Shown here: piece by piece, positions 23,924 through 29,150 of the stretch
How the letters are laid out: each line of letters starts with the position of its first letter
Position numbering within the stretch: position 1 is the stretch's first letter
Position numbers and translations under genes: made by a program
NCBI GenBank assembly: GCA_035503515.1
Contig: DATJTJ010000196.1
Span: 1 to 29,150, forward strand
Origin: DAIDKA01 sp035503515
GTDB lineage: Bacteria; Pseudomonadota; Gammaproteobacteria; Steroidobacterales; Steroidobacteraceae
DNA: 29,150 nucleotides
Direction of reading: 5' to 3'
The notes under the pieces: model-generated
The model's input: the letters and a program-made list of their open reading frames with translations, nothing else
What the model was told of the DNA's origin: nothing
The model's database searches: none

Positions 23924-24810
23924 CGCTGCGCGGGTGCGTGCAGCGCAACGAAATCCAGGAGGCATTCACCGAGGTAGGTGTCCGGCGTATTGAGGTGCAT
24001 GGTGGAGGACAGATGATTGTGTCCATTCATGTGCACGAAATACGGCAGCCGACCCTGGCGCTTCAGATACTGCTCCAGCAGCACCAGCGTCTGCTGCTGG
24101 AACTCCGGAGGATCCATTTCGGTCAGCACCAGCAGCAGTGGAATACGGGTCTTCGACAGGCCCGACAGCGTCGAGCCCGCCACGTAATTGGCCTCGTCAT
24201 CCCCGAAATAGGCGAGCTTGAGCTCGTTGTCGGGCGCCGCAACCATGTCGTACAGGCCCGACAGCAGCACCAGTCCGGCCACACCGGCATCCCCGCCCCC
24301 GTGGAAGCGGGAGTTCACGGCGTACGCCGCCGCGTGGGCCGCGCCGGCCGAGGTGCCCATGAGGATGATGCGGTCCGGATCGCCACCGTGCCGCGCGATA
24401 TTGGCGCGCACCCACGCCACCGCCGCTCCCACGTCCATGGCGCCTGCCGGCCAGGGATGCTGCGGTGCCAAGCGGTAGGTCATGTTGACACCCACCATTC
24501 CATGGCGGACCGCCCACAGGGCGACGTTGTCCTGGTAGGGAGAGCCGGGACGGCGCTTGTCGCCGGCAACGAACCCACCGCCGTGCACGAACATCAGCAC
24601 CGGCTTGGGTGTGCCGGCATCCTGCGGTTCGAAGACGTCGAGCAGATGCCGGGGATCGGCCCCATAAGCCAGGTCCCGCGTGACCGTGACGCCCTTGTAG
24701 GGCTCCTGCTCGTGATGCGGGCCATACAGCTTCGCGGTGCCCTCGATGGCCTCCGGAACGATCTGATCGCCCAATCCGCGGACCCGTGCCGTGATCTCGA
24801 TGATATCCAT
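23920..24810 (-). CDS. Alpha/beta hydrolase, esterase/HSL-like
   Basis: A 296-residue cytoplasmic protein. The HGGGF oxyanion motif (76-80), the nucleophile elbow GTSAG (Ser154), Asp233 (LTEMDPPEF) and a C-terminal His (GHNHLS, His264 or His266) give a complete catalytic set of the BD-FAE/HSL-type carboxylesterases. The substrate is unknown. The ATG at 24810 (MDIIEITARVRGLG) has GGGGA about seven bases upstream. A longer in-frame start at 24843 has none. It is convergent with the retropepsin/TPR gene, the stops sharing TTAA. It is divergent from the Nudix gene, with 111 bases between that show no clear signal. Confidence 0.88.
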   Translation of the reverse strand: MDIIEITARVRGLGDQIVPEAIEGTAKLYGPHHEQEPYKGVTVTRDLAYGADPRHLLDVFEPQDAGTPKPVLMFVHGGGFVAGDKRRPGSPYQDNVALWAVRHGMVGVNMTYRLAPQHPWPAGAMDVGAAVAWVRANIARHGGDPDRIILMGTSAGAAHAAAYAVNSRFHGGGDAGVAGLVLLSGLYDMVAAPDNELKLAYFGDDEANYVAGSTLSGLSKTRIPLLLVLTEMDPPEFQQQTLVLLEQYLKRQGRLPYFVHMNGHNHLSSTMHLNTPDTYLGECLLDFVALHAPAQR

Positions 24811-24921
24811 TGACGTTCCCCACCTCGTGGACGATGGCCTCATGGCGCATGAGAGTGCAGCTTACCTCCGCCGCGGGAACAGTTGTGCAGCGGCGCGCCC
24901 GCTCATGCGAATATCGTGGCC

Positions 24922-25464
24922 ATGAACTTCTGCAGCAACTGCGGGCAGCCGGTGGAATTCCGCGTGCCGCCGGGCGATCACCTGCCGCGTCACGTCTGCG
25001 ACCATTGCGGAACGATCCACTACCTGAATCCGCGGATCATTGCCGGCTGCGTGCCCGAGCACGAGGGGCGCATCCTGCTGTGCCGCCGGGCCATCGAACC
25101 CCGGCTGGGTTACTGGACCGTGCCGGCAGGTTTCATGGAAAACCGCGAGACGGTCCAGCAGGCCGCCGCACGCGAATGCCTGGAAGAGGCCCGGGCCCAC
25201 GTCGAGATCGGCTCCCTGCTGGCGGTGGTACATGTGCTCGAGGCCAACCAGGTGCACATGTTCTTCCGGGCCGTCCTGCCCCGGGCCGAGTTCGGAACAG
25301 CCCCCGAGAGCCTCGAGGTCGGCCTGTTCGCCGAAAACGAGATTCCCTGGGGCGATATCGCCTTCCCCAGCATCGAGTTCGCCCTGCAGCGCTACTTCGC
25401 CGACCGCGCGGCCGGGCGCGAGGACCATTACTTCACCACCGCCGAGCGCCGGCCCCGCCTGTAG
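24922..25464 (+). CDS. Nudix hydrolase with N-terminal zinc ribbon (NudC-like)
   Basis: A 180-residue protein. A zinc ribbon is formed by Cys4, Cys7, Cys26 and Cys29 (FCSNCGQP and VCDHCGTIHY), followed by a Nudix domain. The Nudix box occupies about 70-92: Gly70, Glu76, then RECLEEA with the metal-binding Glu residues. The usual Gly near its end is Arg91. Related zinc-ribbon Nudix proteins hydrolyse nucleoside diphosphate compounds such as NAD(H) or ADP-ribose, but it is shorter than E. coli NudC and its substrate is not certain. The ATG at 24922 is chosen because the preceding in-frame codons do not look like protein. fdxA follows about 90 bases downstream. Confidence 0.9.
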   Translation: MNFCSNCGQPVEFRVPPGDHLPRHVCDHCGTIHYLNPRIIAGCVPEHEGRILLCRRAIEPRLGYWTVPAGFMENRETVQQAAARECLEEARAHVEIGSLLAVVHVLEANQVHMFFRAVLPRAEFGTAPESLEVGLFAENEIPWGDIAFPSIEFALQRYFADRAAGREDHYFTTAERRPRL

Positions 25465-25553
25465 GCGTGGCTTCACGTGCCGCCGCGGTGCGTGGCAGAA
25501 TAGTGGGTTCAGGCGCGTCGCACACGCGCGCAAGTCATCTCTCGGGGATACCA

Positions 25554-25877
25554 ATGACCTTTGTCGTTACTGAAAACTGCATCAAGTGCAAATACACCGA
25601 CTGCGTGGAGGTGTGCCCGGTGGACTGTTTCCACGAGGGCCCGAACTTCCTCGTGATCGACCCCGATGAGTGCATCGACTGCACGCTGTGCGAGCCCGAA
25701 TGCCCGGTGGAGGCCATCTTCTCCGAGGAGGAACTGCCGGCAGGGCAGGAGTCCTTCAAGGCGGTGAACGCCGAGCTGGCCAAGAAGTGGCCGGTGATCG
25801 CGGAGAAGAAGGATGCGCCCCCGGATGCCAAGGACTGGGAAGGCAAGCCCGGCAAGCGCGAGCTGCTGGAGCGCTAG
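25554..25877 (+). CDS. fdxA: 7Fe-8S ferredoxin FdxA
   Basis: A 107-residue ferredoxin of the Azotobacter FdI type, beginning MTFVVTENCIKCKYTDCVEV. Cysteines 9, 12, 17, 21, 25, 40, 43, 46 and 50 supply one [3Fe-4S] and one [4Fe-4S] cluster, and a C-terminal helical extension (about 60-107) covers the clusters. It is a small cytoplasmic electron carrier. GGGG lies about seven bases before the ATG. The gene ends 7 bases before the convergent dsbC stop, and no terminator hairpin is seen between them. Confidence 0.95.
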   Translation: MTFVVTENCIKCKYTDCVEVCPVDCFHEGPNFLVIDPDECIDCTLCEPECPVEAIFSEEELPAGQESFKAVNAELAKKWPVIAEKKDAPPDAKDWEGKPGKRELLER

Positions 25878-25884
25878 GGCGGGC

Positions 25885-26655
25885 CTACCGGTCGACGCCT
25901 TTCAGCTCCTGCGTCAGTTCGGCGGGCGAGAGGTACCCTGACACCATTTCGCCATTGCCGAGGATGAGGGTCGGCGTGCCCTGCAGGTCGAAGCTCTGGC
26001 CGAGCGCATATTCCCTGGCGACCGGGTTGTCGGCACAGATCTTCGCCGTCAGCGGCTTGCCCAGTTTGGCCTCGGTCAGGGCCGTCTTGCGATCCGCCGA
26101 GCACCATACCTGTTCGGCCTTCGACCACGACGAGGTATTCGGCCCCGAGCGCGGATAGGCGATGTAGCGCACGCGGATGCCCAGTCGGTTGTAGTCGCTG
26201 ATCTGGCTGTGGAGCTTGCGGCAATAGGCGCAATCCATGTCCGTGAACACGGTGATGGTGTGCTTGGGATTGTCCGGCCCGAAGACCACCATCTGTGACT
26301 CCGGAATGGCCGCCAGCATCTTCAGGCGCAGGTCGCGGCGGCGGTTCTCGGTCAGGTCATGGTTGGTCCCGGTCTCGTACATGTCGCCGATGATGGCGTA
26401 CTTGCCATCACTCGAGACATAGGCGGCATCCCCGCCCCGCAGCAACTCATAGACGCCGGGGATGGGAGTCGCGTGCAGATCTTCGGGTTTTACCCCCTGC
26501 ATCCTGGCCGCAATGGCGAGCCGGGGATCCGCGGCCGACATGGCCGGGGGGGTGCCGGCGGCGGCAGCCGGCGAGGCCGTGGGCGTGGCAGCCGGTACGA
26601 GCGGGGCGGCCAGCAGGAGCGCCAGCAACAGCGACAACGGTGCGCGGAATTTCAT
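25885..26655 (-). CDS. dsbC: Thiol:disulfide interchange protein DsbC
   Basis: A 256-residue periplasmic protein. The signal peptide is MKFRAPLSLLLALLLAAPLV with cleavage near PAA, followed by an Ala/Pro/Thr-rich linker. A dimerisation domain lies at about 42-100, then a thioredoxin fold with the catalytic CAYC at 142-145 (TDMDCAYCRKLH) and the cis-Pro segment QGTPTLILGNG. DsbC isomerises wrong disulfides in exported proteins and needs reduction by DsbD. It lies 13 bases downstream of xerD on the same strand, and the xerD-dsbC pair is common in gammaproteobacteria. Confidence 0.95.
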   Translation of the reverse strand: MKFRAPLSLLLALLLAAPLVPAATPTASPAAAAGTPPAMSAADPRLAIAARMQGVKPEDLHATPIPGVYELLRGGDAAYVSSDGKYAIIGDMYETGTNHDLTENRRRDLRLKMLAAIPESQMVVFGPDNPKHTITVFTDMDCAYCRKLHSQISDYNRLGIRVRYIAYPRSGPNTSSWSKAEQVWCSADRKTALTEAKLGKPLTAKICADNPVAREYALGQSFDLQGTPTLILGNGEMVSGYLSPAELTQELKGVDR

Positions 26656-26668
26656 GGCACCGATGGTA

Positions 26669-27598
26669 TCACCCGCGCGGATGGTGCTGCTGGTGCAGTT
26701 CCTTCATGCGCTCGCGGGCCACGTGGGTGTAGATCTGGGTGGTCGAGAGGTCGCTGTGGCCCAGCAGCATCTGCACGACGCGCAGGTCGGCGCCATGGTT
26801 GAGCAGGTGCGTCGCGAACGCATGCCGCAACGTATGCGGTGACAGTTCCCGGTCCACGCCGGCCTTGCGGGCATAACGCTTGATGATGTGCCAGAACGCC
26901 TGGCGCGTCATGCGATCGCCGCGGCGGGTCGGAAACAGGTAGTCGGTCTGCCGTTCCAGCAGGATCTCGCCGCGCGCCGAGCGGGCGAACTCGTTCAGCC
27001 AGCGCACGGCTTCCTCGCCCAGCGGAATCAGGCGCTCCCGGTTACCCTTGCCCATGATGCGGATGACGCCCTGATTGAGGTTTACCTGGGAATAGCGCAG
27101 GTTTACCAGTTCGGAGACGCGCAGGCCGGTGGCATACAGCACTTCGAGCATGGTGCGATCGCGGTTGCCGAGCGGATCTCCGACCACCGGGGCCCCCAGC
27201 AGCGATTCCACTTCCTCTTCGGTCAGGGACTTCGGCAGGGAGCGGCCGATCTTCGGCATGGCGATCTGGGCGGTCGGATCGTCACGGATGACCCCCTCGC
27301 GCATCAGATACCGGAAGAAACGGCGAAAACTGGACAACTGCCGCGCCGTGGAGCGCGGCCGGGCGCCGGCCTCGACGCGGGCGGCAATGAAATCCTGAAG
27401 ATCCGACTTGGTGGTCCGGGCCATCTGGATGCCGCGCTCGCCCAGCCATCGCGACAGCGCGGTGAGGTCGGCGCGATAGGCCGCCAGGGTGTTGGACGAC
27501 AGGCCGCGTTCCATCCACACGGCGTCCAGGAAGCGCGCCACAGCCGGATCAGCGGGTTCTGGCGCGGTCGTCGCGAGAGCGGTAGCGTGCTTAACCAA
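26669..27598 (-). CDS. xerD: Site-specific tyrosine recombinase XerD
   Basis: A 309-residue tyrosine recombinase from this start. The SAM-like N-terminal core-binding domain (about 20-105) begins ARFLDAVWMERGLSSNTLAAY. The catalytic domain carries Arg160 (ATGLRVSEL), Lys184 (GKGN), His255/Arg258 (HTLRHAFATHLL), His281 (LLGHSDLSTTQIY) and Tyr290. XerD with XerC resolves chromosome dimers at dif. There is no ATG near the N terminus. I chose the TTG at 27598 because GAGG lies six bases before it. TTG at 27640 (323 residues) and GTG at 27541 are alternatives. dsbC follows 13 bases downstream. It is a household recombinase, not a mobile-element integrase. Confidence 0.93.
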   Translation of the reverse strand: MVKHATALATTAPEPADPAVARFLDAVWMERGLSSNTLAAYRADLTALSRWLGERGIQMARTTKSDLQDFIAARVEAGARPRSTARQLSSFRRFFRYLMREGVIRDDPTAQIAMPKIGRSLPKSLTEEEVESLLGAPVVGDPLGNRDRTMLEVLYATGLRVSELVNLRYSQVNLNQGVIRIMGKGNRERLIPLGEEAVRWLNEFARSARGEILLERQTDYLFPTRRGDRMTRQAFWHIIKRYARKAGVDRELSPHTLRHAFATHLLNHGADLRVVQMLLGHSDLSTTQIYTHVARERMKELHQQHHPRG

Positions 27599-27716
27599 AG
27601 TCGGCCTCACTTCGAAGTCGGTGATCGCCGTGTCGGCCAAGGTCTTGTCTGAAGGACCCGGGGGTTACGGCGTCTGGGCAGAGTATGCAAAGGAGTGGCG
27701 CCGATCCGGAGTGACC

Positions 27717-27746
27717 ATTATCACAACTATTGAGCCCGCATTACAT
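27717..27746 (-). promoter_or_regulatory. Candidate extended -10 promoter for xerD-dsbC
   Basis: On the minus strand, TGTGATAAT is an extended -10 element (GATAAT at 27722-27717) with a poor -35 (TGTAAT) 17 bases upstream. The 27641-27846 gap is relatively AT-rich in this part and separates divergent xerD and plsC. Nothing else definite is seen in it. Confidence 0.3.
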
Positions 27747-27846
27747 AAAGAGAACCAGTTCACACAATCCGGCCCTGCGGGCGCAGACTGGAACTGGGGT
27801 GCAACTGGCGCGAAAATCCCTGTCCGCTCCAACGCTTACGTCACAC

Positions 27847-28584
27847 ATGACTTTACCGCTGAAAGTCCTTTACGCACTGTATGTTGCGCTGCTGTTCGGC
27901 CTGCTGGGCCTGGCGGCGGTACTGCTCATGCTGGCCCTGCCGGGGCTCAACCGGCGGCGCTGGGTGGCGCGTCTCGGGGCGCGGACGTTTCTGCGTCTGG
28001 CCGGCATGCCCTTGAGGGTGCAGGGGCTGCAGCACCTGCCACCCACGCCTTGCATCCTCGTCGCCAACCACTGCAGCTACCTGGATGGCGTGGTCTTCAC
28101 GGCGGCGCTGCCGCCCCGCTTCGGATTCGTGATCAAGCGCGAAATGGCCTCGGTCCCCCTGGCCGGATTTCTGCTGAACCGGATCGGCTCCCAGTTCATG
28201 GCGCGCGACCGGACCGGCCAGACCACCCGGGACGCACGTCGCGTGATGCGCAGCGCCGAGGGCGGCGAGTCCATGGTGTTCTTTCCCGAGGGGACGTTCA
28301 GCGAAGAGCCCGGCCTGCTGAAATTCCATTTCGGCGCCTTTGCCGCGGCCCAGCGTGCCGGCTGCCCGCTCGTCCCGGCCATCATCCACGGATCACGCAC
28401 CGCGCTCTCCCCGCGCGGTGAGCTGCCGCAGCCCACGCCGCTGCGCATCGAGATCCTCGAGCCGCTGGCGCCGAAGCCGGATCCCGGCGCCGATTCGGTC
28501 GCGACGCTGTGCCGGCAGGCGCGCAATGCCATACTCGACAGACTTCAGGAACCGGATCGGGAGGCCGCCTGTGAAACTCAGTGA
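27847..28584 (+). CDS. 1-acyl-sn-glycerol-3-phosphate acyltransferase (PlsC family)
   Basis: A 245-residue membrane-bound acyltransferase. An N-terminal hydrophobic helix (about 8-33) anchors it. The HxxxxD catalytic motif is His75-Asp80 (NHCSYLD), a second block holds VIKREMASVPLAGF, and the phosphate-binding FFPEGTFSE is at about 145-153. The family acylates lysophosphatidic acid to phosphatidic acid in phospholipid synthesis. A related lysophospholipid or ornithine-lipid acyltransferase cannot be excluded. The ATG at 27847 starts just before the membrane helix; the longer open frame to 27730 looks non-coding. The final 14 bases overlap the start of the downstream dehydrogenase gene. Confidence 0.88.
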   Translation: MTLPLKVLYALYVALLFGLLGLAAVLLMLALPGLNRRRWVARLGARTFLRLAGMPLRVQGLQHLPPTPCILVANHCSYLDGVVFTAALPPRFGFVIKREMASVPLAGFLLNRIGSQFMARDRTGQTTRDARRVMRSAEGGESMVFFPEGTFSEEPGLLKFHFGAFAAAQRAGCPLVPAIIHGSRTALSPRGELPQPTPLRIEILEPLAPKPDPGADSVATLCRQARNAILDRLQEPDREAACETQ

Positions 28585-29150
28585 AGTGCGCGCGATCGTC
28601 ACCGGCGGCGCGTCCGGCCTCGGGTACGCCGTGGCCGAACTGCTGGTCGCCGGCGGCGGCCGCGTGACGCTGTTCGACATCCAGGAAACGCAGGGCCAGA
28701 ACGCGGCCCGGGCGCTGGGCTCTGCCGCGGGCTTCCAGCGCTGCGATGTCAGTTCGGAAGCCAGCATCGATGCCGCGATGCAGGCCGCGGCCGCCGCCAT
28801 GGGCAGCCTGAACGTGGTGGTCAATTGCGCGGGCATCGGCACCGCCGGGCGTATCCTGGGGCGCAATGGTCCCATGCCGGTGGAGCAGTTCACGCGCACC
28901 ATCCAGGTGAATCTCGTCGGCACGTTCATGTGCGACCGCGCCGCCGCAGTGCTCATGCAGCACAACCCACCGGGAGACGACGGCGAGCGTGGCGTGCTGA
29001 TCCATACCTCATCGGTCGCGGCCTTCGAAGGCCAGATCGGCCAGGCGGCCTATACGGCAACCAAGGCCGCAGTTGCCGCAATGACACTGCCGATTGCGCG
29101 CGAACTGGCGATGTTCGGCATCCGCTGCGTCGCCATTGCTCCGGGCATCT
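28571..29150 (+). CDS. Short-chain dehydrogenase, 3-hydroxyacyl-CoA dehydrogenase type 2-like (cut by window edge)
   Basis: Partial: 193 codons from a GTG start with GGGAGG six bases upstream. The Rossmann motif is VTGGASGLG (10-18), with NCAG at 85-88 and the catalytic Ser148 (SSVAAFEGQ), Tyr161 and Lys165 (YTATK) all present. The segments NLVGTF, ERGVLI, GQIGQAAY and LPIARELA match the type-2 3-hydroxyacyl-CoA / 2-methyl-3-hydroxybutyryl-CoA dehydrogenase group, which acts in fatty-acid, isoleucine or steroid side-chain breakdown. It overlaps the acyltransferase gene by 14 bases, so the two are probably co-transcribed. Confidence 0.9.
   Translation, partial: MKLSEVRAIVTGGASGLGYAVAELLVAGGGRVTLFDIQETQGQNAARALGSAAGFQRCDVSSEASIDAAMQAAAAAMGSLNVVVNCAGIGTAGRILGRNGPMPVEQFTRTIQVNLVGTFMCDRAAAVLMQHNPPGDDGERGVLIHTSSVAAFEGQIGQAAYTATKAAVAAMTLPIARELAMFGIRCVAIAPGI

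Noticed and set aside
1..29150. CRISPR array, riboswitch or rRNA
   Set aside because: No regularly spaced repeats, no recognisable riboswitch core and no rRNA sequence were seen. Every gap without a gene is shorter than about 300 bases.

Overview
The window is a gene-dense chromosomal segment of a high-GC (about two thirds G+C over most of its length) gammaproteobacterium. Gene order and content are typical of that class: rodZ-pilF-rlmN-ndk, an Isc-type iscA, trmJ divergent from suhB, queA-tgt-yajC-secD-secF, dsbC next to xerD, and a 7Fe-8S fdxA. A lineage near the Xanthomonadales, Nevskiales or Steroidobacterales is my inference. Sequence alone does not fix the genus.

Layout. Bases 1-5741 (minus strand) hold a cell-shape/pilus/translation-maintenance cluster (rodZ partial, pilF, rlmN, ndk) and a small sulfur cluster (trmJ, a cysteine desulfurase fused to a degenerate IscU-like domain, iscA). 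Bases 5835-8183 (plus) hold suhB and an APC-family amino acid transporter. Bases 8143-14239 (minus) run queA-tgt-yajC-secD-secF and then terC: queuosine tRNA modification followed by the Sec translocon accessory complex. Bases 14285-16307 (minus) form an ECF sigma factor / single-pass membrane protein / secreted two-PDZ protein operon with a candidate autoregulatory promoter.

Bases 16407-24810 are the accessory-looking part. A tRNA-Leu(CAA) with its own promoter is followed by a lower-GC segment carrying a retropepsin-fold protein that has lost both catalytic aspartates. The segment ends about 1.3 kb downstream at an imperfect copy of the tRNA 3' end, itself followed by a terminator-like hairpin. 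Next come two small membrane proteins without recognised function, a CSS-motif/EAL c-di-GMP phosphodiesterase broken by an internal frameshifting deletion, a 666-residue ferritin-like/Fer4_19/double-CDGSH iron protein, an intact two-lobed retropepsin-like protein with a TPR tail, and an alpha/beta hydrolase.

Bases 24922-29150 return to household genes: a zinc-ribbon Nudix hydrolase, fdxA, dsbC, xerD, a PlsC-type acyltransferase, and a type-2 3-hydroxyacyl-CoA dehydrogenase cut by the window edge.

The points most worth a second look are the desulfurase-scaffold fusion, the tRNA-bounded low-GC insert with its catalytically dead retropepsin (an intact paralogue lies 5 kb away), the multi-domain CDGSH/ferritin protein, the sigma/PDZ operon, and the broken EAL gene. 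The EAL deletion shifts that gene into an accidental open frame of more than 5 kb. No CRISPR array, prophage, insertion sequence or intact mobile-element recombinase gene was seen.
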